NCBI RefSeq assembly: GCF_015776785.2 | Contig: NZ_LFMD02000002.1 | Coordinates: 1,018,774 to 1,082,773, forward strand | DNA: 64,000 nt | Direction: 5' to 3' | From: Kitasatospora sp. SUK 42 | GTDB lineage: Bacteria > Actinomycetota > Actinomycetes > Streptomycetales > Streptomycetaceae | Part shown: positions 9,238 through 18,464 of the stretch, piece after piece | Position numbering within the stretch: position 1 is the first letter of the stretch | How the letters are laid out: the number at the start of each line of letters is the position of its first letter | The notes under the pieces: model-generated | What the model was told of the DNA's origin: nothing | Database searches by the model: none | What the model saw: only the letters and a program-made list of their open reading frames with translations | Translations under genes and position numbers: made by a program

Positions 9238-9299
9238 GCACGCCACCGCCCCGGCCCCCGTACCGTCCCACCACACCGCCGCAGGGAGGCGAGAGCCCC

Positions 9300-10580
9300 G
9301 TGTCCGACCCCGCCGTGTCCGGAACCGGACGCCGCCGCCCGCGCCCGTGGTGGTGGCTCGCGCCGGCCGTCGCCACCGCGCTGGCCCTGTGCGCGGTGCT
9401 GCTCCAGCACGACCCGAGGGAGCCCGCCCGGGCCACCCCGACCGTCACCCCGCTGCCGGCCGCCACCGCCGGGGAGATCTGCTCCACCGGGCAGAACCGC
9501 TACCCCTCCCAGGACGTCGACTCCGGCCGTTACGTGATCAACCCGAACGAGTGGAACGCCACCGGCGGCCTCTGCATCAGCAGCACCGACGGTGCCACCG
9601 GCTTCCGGGTGACCCGCAGCGGGATCAGCCCCGCCAGCCTCACCGACCCGGACCGCGGCCCCGGCGCCTACCCGCACATCAGCACCCAGCTCCAACCCGG
9701 CACCGGCCCGCTGCCCATCCCGGTCGGCAACCTGCGGTACGCGACCAGCAGCTGGCACACCACCCAGGTCGACGACGGCGTCTACAACGCCTCGTACGAC
9801 ATCTGGTACAGCGGCAACCGGACCAGCTGCTCCTTCACCGAGAGCGCCGAGCTGATGATCTGGCTGCACGGCAACGGCAAGACGCCGTTCGGCCGACCGG
9901 CCGGCGACCTCCAGGTCGGCGGCACGTCCTACCGTGTGTACGAGGCGCCGAAGAACGGCAGCCACACCCTGATCACCTACGCGATGGCCACCAGCGCCAC
10001 CTCCGTCACCGACCTGGACCTGCGGGCCTTCACCCGCGACGCCGTGCAGCGCGGCTACGTCCCGGGCGGCTCGTACCTGTGCGCTGTCCAGGCCGGGTTC
10101 GAGATCTGGGACGGCGGCGCCGGGCTCAGCAGCGACTCCTTCTCGTTCCAGGCCGCCACCGGACAACCGAGCGGCGCGATCACCTCGGCCCTGCCCGGCC
10201 TCTGCCTGGACAGCCGGGTGGCGGGCGATCCGGCCGCGATCGGCGCCGGCACCTGCGACGGCTCGCCCGCGCAGACCTGGACCATGGGGGGCGACGGCTC
10301 GATCGGCCAGTCCGGGCGCTGCGTCGAGGACCCGGCCATCGGCTTCCCCGTCCTCACCGGCTGCACCTCGCACCCCGACCAGCGGTGGCGGGTGACTCCG
10401 GCGGGGCAGCTCGTGAACCAGGACACGGGGCGGTGCGTGGAGAATCCCGGCGGCGCGGCCGGGGGTACGGCGGGGACCGTGGCGGGGGGTACGGTCGGGG
10501 CCTCGGTGGGGGGTACGGCCCAGGTGTCGATGCGCCCCTGCGACGGCCGCAGGGCCCAGGAGTGGCACCCGCCGACCTGA
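9300..10580 (+). CDS. Secreted GH12 glucanase with ricin-type lectin domain
   Basis: 426 residues. Transmembrane or signal segment at about 19-38 after a basic N-terminus. The GH12 domain (about 60-285) carries nucleophile Glu in ELMIWLHG (about 184) and acid/base Glu in GFEIWDGG (about 268). The C-terminal beta-trefoil (about 295-426) has three Q-x-W-like motifs (PAQTWTM, PDQRWRV, RAQEWHP) and paired Cys, as in CBM13. GTG 9300 is preferred because GGGAGGCGAG lies 8 nt before it; GTG 9234 would overlap the GH26 stop by 4 nt. GH12 enzymes cut beta-1,4-glucan or xyloglucan. Third gene of the polysaccharide set. Confidence 0.87.
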   Translation: MSDPAVSGTGRRRPRPWWWLAPAVATALALCAVLLQHDPREPARATPTVTPLPAATAGEICSTGQNRYPSQDVDSGRYVINPNEWNATGGLCISSTDGATGFRVTRSGISPASLTDPDRGPGAYPHISTQLQPGTGPLPIPVGNLRYATSSWHTTQVDDGVYNASYDIWYSGNRTSCSFTESAELMIWLHGNGKTPFGRPAGDLQVGGTSYRVYEAPKNGSHTLITYAMATSATSVTDLDLRAFTRDAVQRGYVPGGSYLCAVQAGFEIWDGGAGLSSDSFSFQAATGQPSGAITSALPGLCLDSRVAGDPAAIGAGTCDGSPAQTWTMGGDGSIGQSGRCVEDPAIGFPVLTGCTSHPDQRWRVTPAGQLVNQDTGRCVENPGGAAGGTAGTVAGGTVGASVGGTAQVSMRPCDGRRAQEWHPPT

Positions 10581-10632
10581 GCAGATTATCGCACGTACGC
10601 TCGATGGGCCGTGCCGCCAACTGTGCCGCGCG

Positions 10633-10679
10633 ACACTACATGTGGGGCTGCATTGGATTCACGGCACTACATGTATGCT
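10633..10679 (+). promoter_or_regulatory. Paired NrdR boxes over the nrdAB promoter
   Basis: Two near-identical 16-mers, ACACTACATGTGGGGC (10633-10648) and GCACTACATGTATGCT (10664-10679), start 31 bp apart, three helical turns, which is the usual NrdR spacing. The second contains a -10-like TATGCT (10674-10679) with TTGGAT upstream, so NrdR binding would block RNA polymerase. NrdR represses ribonucleotide reductase genes when dATP/ATP is high (known for the family). Confidence 0.7.
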
Positions 10680-10686
10680 CGCTTCT

Positions 10687-10788
10687 GCTGTCGACGCAGG
10701 GGAACCCGGTGGGAATCCGGGACTGCCCCGCAGCGGTGTGCGGGTGGCTCCAGAGCCGCTTCCGCGAGTCCGATGACCTGCCGACAGC
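10687..10788 (+). ncRNA. Cobalamin (B12) riboswitch aptamer
   Basis: Closing stem GCTGTCG (10687-10693) / CGACAGC (10782-10788). Inside are the conserved GGGAA...GGTGGGAATCC, ACTGCCCCGCAGCGGT, and a B12-box-like GAGTCCGATGACCTGCC. Downstream, 10789-10964 is the expression platform, with a G/C hairpin built on CCCGCAGAGGCC and GGCCTCGCGGG. In S. coelicolor the class Ia nrd operon is shut off by B12 through such a riboswitch, so that the B12-dependent class II enzyme is used; the same logic is inferred here. Confidence 0.92.
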
Positions 10789-10964
10789 GTGCGCCACGGC
10801 CCTCCCGCAGAGGCCGCGCCGGCACGAGCAGTACCCTCCGGGCCTCGCGGGCGGGCCGGGGAGACACCGTCGCGCGCCGCTGTCCGCGTGCGCGCCGTGC
10901 TCCCCTGCCCTGAACGGTCCGGTGACCCCGATCACGCCGCCGATCGCCGCCAGGAGAGAGCGCC

Positions 10965-13397
10965 TTGACCACCGCTGCCTCAGCCACCCTGCCCGCCCAG
11001 GGCTCCGGTACCGCCTTCACCGACCCGACGGTCTCCGACCCCGGGGGCGCGCTGCTGCGGCTGCTCACCGACCGCAGCGCCGACCTCACCGAGGTGGACC
11101 CCGGCCATGTCGCCGCCGCCGCGCTGCGCGGCCGCCACGCCGGCTCGGACTTCGCCGAGCTGCGCGGGCTGGCCGTGGACGCCGCCGCGTCGATGATCGC
11201 CGAGGACCCCCAGTACTCGAAGCTGGCCGCCCGCCTGCTCGCCCTGGAGATCGTCGACGAGGCCAACAGCCAGGGCTCGGTCTCCTTCTCCGCCTCCATC
11301 GCCGTCGGCCACACCGAGGGCCTGATCGGCGACACCACCGCGGCCTTCGTCGCCAAGCACGCCGCCGCCCTGGACGCCCTCATCGACACCAAGGGCGACG
11401 ACCGCTTCGAGTACTTCGGCCTGCGCACCGTCCAGTCCCGCTACCTGCTGCGCCACCCGATCACCCGCAAGGTCATCGAGACCCCGCAGCACTTCCTGCT
11501 CCGCGTCGCCTGCGGCCTGGCGGTCGGCGACAGCGAGCAGTCCGTGCGCGAGGTGGCCGAGCTCTACGGTCTGATGAGCCGCCTGGAGTACCTGACCTCC
11601 TCGCCGACGCTCTTCAACTCCGGCACCCGCCACCCGCAGATGTCGAGCTGCTACCTGCTCGACTCGCCGCTGGACAACCTGGACTCGATCTACAACCGCT
11701 ACGCGCAGATCGCCCGCCTCTCCAAGCACGCCGGCGGCATCGGCCTGTCCTACTCGCGCATCCGCTCGCGCGGCAGCCTGATCCGCGGCACCAACGGCAA
11801 GTCCAACGGCATCGTCCCGTTCCTGCGCACCCTCGACTCCTCCGTCGCCGCCGTCAACCAGGGCGGCCGCCGCAAGGGCGCGGCCTGCGTCTACCTGGAG
11901 ACCTGGCACGCCGACATCGAGGAGTTCCTGGAGCTCCGCGACAACACCGGCGAAGAGGCGCGCCGCACCCACAACCTCAACCTGGCGCACTGGATCCCGG
12001 ACGAGTTCATGCGCCGCGTCAACGCCAACGAGGACTGGTCGCTGTTCTCCCCGGCCGACGTGCCCGAGCTGGTCGACCTGTGGGGCGCCGAGTTCGACGA
12101 GGCCTACCGCAAGGCCGAGCTGGCCGGCAAGGCCGTCCGCACCATCCCGGCGCAGACCCTGTACGCCCGCATGATGCGCACCCTGGCGCAGACCGGCAAC
12201 GGCTGGATGACCTTCAAGGACGCCTCCAACCGCGCCGCCAACCAGACCGCGCTGCCGGGCCGCACGGTGCACTCCTCCAACCTGTGCACCGAGATCCTGG
12301 AGGTCACGGACGACTCCGAGACCGCCGTCTGCAACCTCGGGTCGGTCAACCTGGGCGCGCACGTCGCCGCCGGCGCCTCCGCCGACGACCTGCTGGGCGC
12401 CATGGACTGGGAGCGGCTGGACGCCACCGTGCGCACCGCCGTCACCTTCCTCGACCGCGTGGTGGACATCAACTTCTACCCGACCGTCGAGGCCGGCGCC
12501 TCCAACTCCCGCTGGCGGCCGGTCGGCCTCGGCGTGATGGGCCTGCAGGACGTCTTCTTCCAGCTGCGGATCGACTTCGACTCGGCCGAGGCGAAGGCCC
12601 TGTCGACGATGATCGCCGAGCGCATCATGCTCACCGCCTACGAGCGCTCCGCCGACCTGGCCGAGCAGCTGGGCCGCCACGAGGCCTACGGCGAGACCCG
12701 CGCCGCCCGCGGCGAGCTCCACATCGACCACTTCGACGTGGCCCCGCAGTGGGGCGAGCGCTGGACCGCGCTGCGCGCCCGCATCGCCGAGACCGGCCTG
12801 CGCAACTCGCTGCTGCTCGCCATCGCGCCGACCGCGACCATCGCGTCCATCGCCGGCGTGTACGAGTGCATCGAGCCGCAGGTGTCCAACCTGTTCAAGC
12901 GCGAGACGCTCTCCGGCGAGTTCCTCCAGGTCAACCCGTACCTGGTGCGCGAACTCAAGGAGCTCGGCGTCTGGGACCAGACCACCCGCGACGCCCTGCG
13001 CGACGCCAACGGCTCGGTGCAGGAGCTCGGTTGGCTGCCCGCCGAGGTCCGGTCGCTGTACCGCACCGCGTGGGAGCTGCCGCAGCGCGCGCTGATCGAC
13101 CTGGCCGCGGCGCGCATGCCGTACCTGGACCAGAGCCAGTCCCTGAACCTGTTCATGGCCGCGCCGACCATCGGCAAGCTCAGCTCGATGTACGCGTACG
13201 CGTGGAAGGTCGGTCTCAAGACCACCTACTACCTGCGCTCGCGCCCGGCGACCCGCATCGCCCAGGCCGCGTCGGGTGCCGCCCGTGCCGCCGCGCCGGC
13301 GCCCGTGCCCGTGAACACCCCCGCCCTCACCCCGGAGCAGGAGGCCGCCATCGCCTGCTCCCTGGAGAACCCCGAGTCCTGCGAGGCCTGCCAGTAA
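10965..13397 (+). CDS. nrdA: Ribonucleoside-diphosphate reductase class Ia, alpha subunit
   Basis: 810 residues. Reduces ribonucleoside diphosphates to deoxy forms with NrdB. The redox-active cysteines are visible in SSCYLL (about 228) and AVCNLGSVNL (about 455). The thiyl-radical Cys and catalytic Glu are in NLCTEI (about 438-443). The last residues, ESCEACQ, hold the C-terminal CxxC that passes electrons. The N-terminus lacks an obvious full ATP-cone. Start TTG 10965 is set by AGGAGAG at 10952, and no better ATG exists. The riboswitch lies in the leader. The stop overlaps the nrdB start (TAATG), so the two are translationally coupled. Confidence 0.95.
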   Translation: MTTAASATLPAQGSGTAFTDPTVSDPGGALLRLLTDRSADLTEVDPGHVAAAALRGRHAGSDFAELRGLAVDAAASMIAEDPQYSKLAARLLALEIVDEANSQGSVSFSASIAVGHTEGLIGDTTAAFVAKHAAALDALIDTKGDDRFEYFGLRTVQSRYLLRHPITRKVIETPQHFLLRVACGLAVGDSEQSVREVAELYGLMSRLEYLTSSPTLFNSGTRHPQMSSCYLLDSPLDNLDSIYNRYAQIARLSKHAGGIGLSYSRIRSRGSLIRGTNGKSNGIVPFLRTLDSSVAAVNQGGRRKGAACVYLETWHADIEEFLELRDNTGEEARRTHNLNLAHWIPDEFMRRVNANEDWSLFSPADVPELVDLWGAEFDEAYRKAELAGKAVRTIPAQTLYARMMRTLAQTGNGWMTFKDASNRAANQTALPGRTVHSSNLCTEILEVTDDSETAVCNLGSVNLGAHVAAGASADDLLGAMDWERLDATVRTAVTFLDRVVDINFYPTVEAGASNSRWRPVGLGVMGLQDVFFQLRIDFDSAEAKALSTMIAERIMLTAYERSADLAEQLGRHEAYGETRAARGELHIDHFDVAPQWGERWTALRARIAETGLRNSLLLAIAPTATIASIAGVYECIEPQVSNLFKRETLSGEFLQVNPYLVRELKELGVWDQTTRDALRDANGSVQELGWLPAEVRSLYRTAWELPQRALIDLAAARMPYLDQSQSLNLFMAAPTIGKLSSMYAYAWKVGLKTTYYLRSRPATRIAQAASGAARAAAPAPVPVNTPALTPEQEAAIACSLENPESCEACQ

Positions 13398-14416
13398 TGT
13401 CTCAGTCCGAAGACCGCAAGATGCTGCTCGACCCCGGCTTCGAGCTGACCCTGCGCCCGATGCGCTACCCGTCGTTCTACGACCGGTACCGGGACGCGAT
13501 CAAGAACACCTGGACCGTCGAGGAGGTGGACCTTCACTCGGACGTCGCCGACCTGGCGAAGCTGAGCGAGGGCGAGCGCCACCTGATCGGCCGCCTGGTC
13601 GCGTTCTTCGCCACGGGTGACTCGATCGTCTCCAACAACGTGGTGCTGAGCCTCTACAAGCACATCAACTCCCCGGAGGCGCGGCTGTACCTGTCGCGTC
13701 AGCTGTTCGAGGAGGCCGTCCATGTGCAGTTCTACCTGACGCTGCTGGACACCTACCTGCCCGACCCGGAGGACCGCAACGCGGCCTTCGCCGCGGTGGA
13801 GAACATCCCCTCCATCCGCCAGAAGGCCCAGTTCTGCTTCAAGTACATGAACGCGGTCGACCACATCGACTCGCTGCAGACCAAGGAGGACCGCCGCGCG
13901 TTCCTCCTGAACCTGATCTGCTTCGCGGCGTGCGTCGAGGGCCTGTTCTTCTACGGCGCGTTCGCGTACGTGTACTGGTTCCGCAGCCGCGGCCTGCTGC
14001 ACGGCCTCGCGACCGGCACCAACTGGGTGTTCCGCGACGAGTCCATGCACATGGACTTCGCGATGTCGGTCGTCGACACCGTGCGCGAGGAGGAGCCCGA
14101 CCTCTTCGACGACGAGATGGCCAAGCAGGTCACGGAGATGCTGGAGGAGGCCGTCGAGGCCGAGCTCCAGTTCGCCCAGGACCTGTGCGGTGACGGCCTG
14201 CCCGGCATGAACACCGCCTCGATGCGCGAGTACCTCCAGGCTGTCGCCGACCAGCGCCTCGCGCGACTCGGCCTGCCGATCCGCTACGGGTCCACGAACC
14301 CGTTCGGCTTCATGGAGCTCCAGAACGTCCAGGAGCTGACCAACTTCTTCGAGCGCCGCGTGTCGGCCTACCAGGTGGCCGTCGAGGGCTCGGTCGCCTT
14401 CGACGACGACTTCTAA
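13397..14416 (+). CDS. nrdB: Ribonucleotide reductase class Ia, beta subunit
   Basis: 339 residues, the di-iron/tyrosyl-radical subunit. Iron ligands are seen in FEEAVHVQFY (Glu, His), FAACVEG (Glu) and RDESMHMDF (Glu, His). A Tyr four residues after the first His (HVQFY) fits the radical tyrosine, so this is not a Tyr-less class Ic type. The C-terminus VAFDDDF is the tail that docks into NrdA. Followed by a strong terminator. The AraC-like nrdS that completes the S. coelicolor nrdABS operon is not present here. Confidence 0.95.
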   Translation: MSQSEDRKMLLDPGFELTLRPMRYPSFYDRYRDAIKNTWTVEEVDLHSDVADLAKLSEGERHLIGRLVAFFATGDSIVSNNVVLSLYKHINSPEARLYLSRQLFEEAVHVQFYLTLLDTYLPDPEDRNAAFAAVENIPSIRQKAQFCFKYMNAVDHIDSLQTKEDRRAFLLNLICFAACVEGLFFYGAFAYVYWFRSRGLLHGLATGTNWVFRDESMHMDFAMSVVDTVREEEPDLFDDEMAKQVTEMLEEAVEAELQFAQDLCGDGLPGMNTASMREYLQAVADQRLARLGLPIRYGSTNPFGFMELQNVQELTNFFERRVSAYQVAVEGSVAFDDDF

Positions 14417-14429
14417 AAGCCCGCAGATA

Positions 14430-14478
14430 CGACAGGGGTGCCCCGCACGGCCACGAGCCGTGCGGGGCACCCCTGTCG
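14430..14478 (+). terminator. Strong terminator after nrdAB
   Basis: Perfect 21-bp arms, 14430-14450 and 14458-14478 (begins CGACAGGGGTGCCCCGCACG), 7-nt loop, followed by TTTC. It also faces the small minus-strand gene that ends at 14481. Confidence 0.92.
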
Positions 14479-14480
14479 TT

Positions 14481-14600
14481 TCAGCCGGCCGGAAACTCCC
14501 CACCCTTGACCCCGGCGAGGAACGAAGCCCAGGCCTCGGCATCGGCGTCCGCGTGAACGGCGCGCGAGGGCTCTTCGGCGGCCCGGCGGGTGACGCGCAC
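14481..14600 (-). pseudogene. DUF397 C-terminal remnant or very short DUF397 protein
   Basis: The minus-strand frame ends with AWASFLAGVKGGEF, the hallmark C-terminus of DUF397 proteins, small partners of XRE/Scr1-type regulators in streptomycetes. From GTG 14600 only 39 residues are coded. The expected N-terminal half (W-x-K-S-S-x-S, G-x-C-V-E-V) is absent in all three frames upstream, and there is no adjacent XRE gene. Most likely a truncated copy; a genuine 39-residue protein is possible. 14601-14765 shows nothing else. Confidence 0.5.
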
Positions 14601-14765
14601 GCGGGCCGGGTGCGCAGAAGCGGGCCTCGCCGAGTGCGGTGTCCCCTGAACGCGCCCACGGCCATCTGCCGTCCGGCTGAACTCCCGGGCCACACCGGCA
14701 TCACCCGTACGCACACGACCGCCCCCCGAGTACGTTCCGGCCACCACCGAACGAAAGGGCGGAGC

Positions 14766-15827
14766 ATGACCACCGTTCTGGACTACCGCAGCGACGCAAT
14801 CGTCCAACTCATGCACGTGCCACCGCAGGAGTGCGACGAGCAGTGGCTCAGGGACGCGTTGCAGCGGGCCATCGTGCTGGAGCTGGCGACGATCCCGCCG
14901 TACGCCGCCGCCCTCTGGTCGGTCAAGGACGACCAGGCCGAGGTCGCCAAGTCGATCCGCGAGATCGTCTTCGACGAGATGTCCCACTTCGGGCTCATGT
15001 GCAACATGCTCACCAGCATCGGCGGGACGCCCACGGTCACCGGCGCGACCACCGTCCCGCAGTACCCCGGCGCGCTGCCCGGCGGCGTCCGGCCCGAACT
15101 GGAGGTCTACCTCAGTGGGTTGAGCCGGGATTCGGCCTTCCTGTTCTCGGAGATCGAGAAGCCCGACAACCCGATCGCACTCGCCGAGACCTACACGTCG
15201 ATCGGCGCCTTCTACACCCGGATCGCCGAGGTCTTCCCCACCTACGCGCACCTGCTCACCGGGCTGCGGCAGATCGAGTTCCCCATGGCCGGCCAGCACG
15301 GCGCGGGCAACGACGTCGTGCCGATGAGGACGATCGACGACGTGCTGCAGGCCATCGAGATCATCAAGGCCCAGGGCGAGGGCACCGACGCCTCGCCGGA
15401 GAACCCGTTCCCCGGAAAGCCGGGCGAACTCGCCCACTACTACCGGTTCCGCGAGATCTACCACGGCCGCAAGCTGATCAAGGTCTCCGACTCCGCACAC
15501 CCCAAGTGGGACTTCCAGGGGGACCCGATCCCGCTGCCCGACAGCTACCCGGCGGCCCGGGTGCCGGCCGGGGGCTGGGCCAACGACCCGTCGAACCGGC
15601 CCACCCCGGACACCGCGGCCAAGCTCAGCACCTTCAACGGCCACTACAGCAGCATGCTGCGCAGCCTGGAGGAGGCCTGGCGGTCCGGCACGATGTCGCC
15701 GCTGTACTCGGCGATCGGGTCGATGGGCGCGATGCGCTCCGCCGCCCGGGAGGTCCTGGCGATCCCGCTGCCCGACGGCAGCGGCTCCACCTACTGTCCG
15801 GAGTACCTGTACACGAACGCGACCTGA
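14766..15827 (+). CDS. Stand-alone ferritin-like domain protein (VioB/RebD-associated type)
   Basis: 353 residues matching in pattern the ferritin-like domain found in iminophenylpyruvate dimer synthase VioB and related stand-alone proteins. The helix motif ALQRAIVLELATIPPYAAAL with Glu, then EIVFDEMSHFGLMCNML (E..H), and later SEIEKP and FYTRIAEVF suggest a di-metal four-helix bundle. No signal peptide. ATG 14766 has GAAAGG upstream. There are no violacein or indolocarbazole genes near it, so the substrate is unknown. Convergent with an EEP gene across a 34-bp palindrome. Confidence 0.78.
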   Translation: MTTVLDYRSDAIVQLMHVPPQECDEQWLRDALQRAIVLELATIPPYAAALWSVKDDQAEVAKSIREIVFDEMSHFGLMCNMLTSIGGTPTVTGATTVPQYPGALPGGVRPELEVYLSGLSRDSAFLFSEIEKPDNPIALAETYTSIGAFYTRIAEVFPTYAHLLTGLRQIEFPMAGQHGAGNDVVPMRTIDDVLQAIEIIKAQGEGTDASPENPFPGKPGELAHYYRFREIYHGRKLIKVSDSAHPKWDFQGDPIPLPDSYPAARVPAGGWANDPSNRPTPDTAAKLSTFNGHYSSMLRSLEEAWRSGTMSPLYSAIGSMGAMRSAAREVLAIPLPDGSGSTYCPEYLYTNAT

Positions 15828-15858
15828 CCCGGCGACGAGAACGACCCGCCCGTCCTCT

Positions 15859-15892
15859 CCCCGGCCGTCGAGGAATTCCTCGACGGCCGGGG
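15859..15892. terminator. 34-bp perfect palindrome, bidirectional terminator
   Basis: 15-bp arms (CCCCGGCCGTCGAGG and its complement) around AATT, no unpaired base. It sits between convergent genes ending at 15827 (+) and 15973 (-). Confidence 0.75.
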
Positions 15893-15972
15893 GCACATCT
15901 GCCAAGGGCGGACGAGGGCCGGGGCCCGTCCCATGTCCACAAGTCCCGGACCTTCCGCCCGGGAACGTGACA

Positions 15973-16980
15973 TCACGGGAGCCGCAGCCGCGCCGCGGCC
16001 GGCCGGTGGTCGCTGCCGGTGGCGGGCAGGGTCCAGGCATCGGAGGCGGGCAGGCCCCGGGTCAGGATGTGGTCGATGCGGGCCAGGGGGAAGGCGGCGG
16101 GCCAGGTGAAGCCGAAGCCCCGCTCGGCCGGGGTGAGGCGGGAGGTGATCGGGGCGAGGGCGTGGTCGCCGGCGGCGGTGTTGAGGTCGCCCAGCAGCAG
16201 GACCCTCCCCAGCGGTTCCTCGTCGAGGGCCTGTGCGAGGGCGCCGAGGTTGCGGTCGCGGTGGCCGGTGGTGAAGCCGGAGAGGGTCGGCCGCACCGAG
16301 GCGAGATGGGCGACGTAGACGGCCAACGGCCCTCCGGGGGCCTGGACTTCGGCCCGCAGGGAGCGGCTCCAACCGGGGTCGATGGTCAGCCGCCTCGCGT
16401 CGGCCACCGGATAGCGGCTCCACAGCGCGACCGTCCCGACGCGGGTGTGGTGCGCCAACTCGCCGTCCAGCACGCCCTGGTAGGCGGGCAGTGCGGCGTC
16501 GGTGACCTCCTCCAGGGCGACCAGGTCCGGGTGGGCGGCCAGCAGGGCCCGGGCGGTGCCGGCCGGATCCGGGTTGTCCGCGCTCACGTTGTGGGTGATC
16601 ACGACGAGGCCCCTCCCCTCCCCCGCGCCACCGCCCGACAGCAGCACCGGCCCGAACAGCGCCGCCCACACCGCCGCCAGCACCCCGGCCGCGCAGGCCG
16701 CCGCCGGGGCCCGCCGCACCGCCGCGCACAGCAGCACCGCGAGCACCACCAGCCCGCTCCACGGCAGGGCGCTCTCCCACAGGCTCGCGAGGTTCATCCC
16801 CAGGTCCGGCACCTGCCGGTGCCCGCCCAGGGCGAGCGCGGTGAGCAGCGCGAACCCGCCGGGCACCCACCCGCGCCGCCACAGCGGCACCACCCGCCGC
16901 CGGGAGGAGCGCCGAGAGGAGCGCCGGGCGGCCCGCCCCAGGACACGCCGGAACGGAACCGGCCGAACGTCGACAGCCAT
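15973..16980 (-). CDS. Membrane-anchored endonuclease/exonuclease/phosphatase family protein
   Basis: 335 residues. A basic N-terminus is followed by about three hydrophobic helices (40-110), then an EEP domain with the family's metal/catalytic motifs: VITHNVSADN (Asn), VALEEVTD (Glu), YVAHLAS (His), LLGDLNT (Asp, Asn) and GSDHRPA (terminal Asp-His). The domain would face outside if three helices are present. Members cleave phosphodiesters or phospholipid head groups; the substrate is unknown. ATG 16980 lies 5 nt after the stop of the carboxypeptidase gene, so the two form one operon with the peptidase first. Confidence 0.85.
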   Translation of the reverse strand: MAVDVRPVPFRRVLGRAARRSSRRSSRRRVVPLWRRGWVPGGFALLTALALGGHRQVPDLGMNLASLWESALPWSGLVVLAVLLCAAVRRAPAAACAAGVLAAVWAALFGPVLLSGGGAGEGRGLVVITHNVSADNPDPAGTARALLAAHPDLVALEEVTDAALPAYQGVLDGELAHHTRVGTVALWSRYPVADARRLTIDPGWSRSLRAEVQAPGGPLAVYVAHLASVRPTLSGFTTGHRDRNLGALAQALDEEPLGRVLLLGDLNTAAGDHALAPITSRLTPAERGFGFTWPAAFPLARIDHILTRGLPASDAWTLPATGSDHRPAAARLRLP

Positions 16981-16985
16981 GCCCG

Positions 16986-17606
16986 CTACCCCGCCGCGTC
17001 CGGCAACAGCGCCGGGCAGGTCCCGCCCGGCGTCGTCCGCAGCTCGAAGTGCCAGATCTCGTTGGCGTACACCTGGCACAGCCCGTACTTCGCGCCGTGC
17101 TGGATCAGCCAGTAGTCCGCGCTGGTCGGGCCGAGGTCGATCGCCTTCCCGGAGACGTGCGCCGACTTCTCCGGGGTGTTCACGAACCGCCGGGCCTGCT
17201 CCAGGCTCCCGTACTTGACCACCCCGCGGTCCAGCAGCCGCTGCTGGTACTCCTTGTTGCGCCAGCCGGAGGTCACCGTCATCTCGATGCCCTGCGCCTT
17301 CGCGTCGGTCGCCGCCTTGCGGACGGCCTCCAGCAGCGGCCCGTCCAGGTTGCGCACCGCCGCCGCCCGGTCGTCGAAGGGGCTGAGCGTCACCCCGTCG
17401 GGAATCTCCCCGTCATCGTCGGCACCACCGGTCACCGAGGGTGACGGCGCCGCACTGACGGTCTCCGCCAGGGTCCGCAGCGCCGACTCGGCGGCCGGCC
17501 GGTCGGCCGCACAGGCGGCGGCCCACACCAGCACCGCGGCCCCCGACACCCCGGCGGCCACCCTCCGCCCGACCCGGCCCACGCACCTCGTACCCGCCCA
17601 GCTCAT
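16986..17606 (-). CDS. M15 family D-Ala-D-Ala carboxypeptidase-like lipoprotein
   Basis: 206 residues. A hydrophobic segment ending WAAACA (about 28-34) resembles a lipoprotein or signal cleavage site. A linker with an Asp-rich patch follows, then an M15/VanY-type zinc domain: TSGWRN (Arg), SAHVSGKAIDLG (His and Asp ligands, S-x-H-x-x-G-x-A-x-D) and WHFE (Glu, His). VanY/VanX-type enzymes trim D-Ala from peptidoglycan precursors. Divergent from a response regulator-kinase pair, 168 nt apart, which suggests that pair controls it. Confidence 0.85.
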   Translation of the reverse strand: MSWAGTRCVGRVGRRVAAGVSGAAVLVWAAACAADRPAAESALRTLAETVSAAPSPSVTGGADDDGEIPDGVTLSPFDDRAAAVRNLDGPLLEAVRKAATDAKAQGIEMTVTSGWRNKEYQQRLLDRGVVKYGSLEQARRFVNTPEKSAHVSGKAIDLGPTSADYWLIQHGAKYGLCQVYANEIWHFELRTTPGGTCPALLPDAAG

Positions 17607-17774
17607 GTCCGTCTCCCGTTCCGTTCGTCACGACAGCCGCGACGCGCCGCCGCAGCGCAACCATTGGAGGAGAAGCGGTGTTGCCAGGATGTTTGCGACA
17701 ACCGATACGTTTTCGAAAGGCCCCTTCGGGTCCAATGGACGCGGCAACGCGGCACACAGGCGGGAGAACGGCAC

Positions 17775-18460
<686 letters not shown>

Positions 18461-18464
<4 letters not shown>

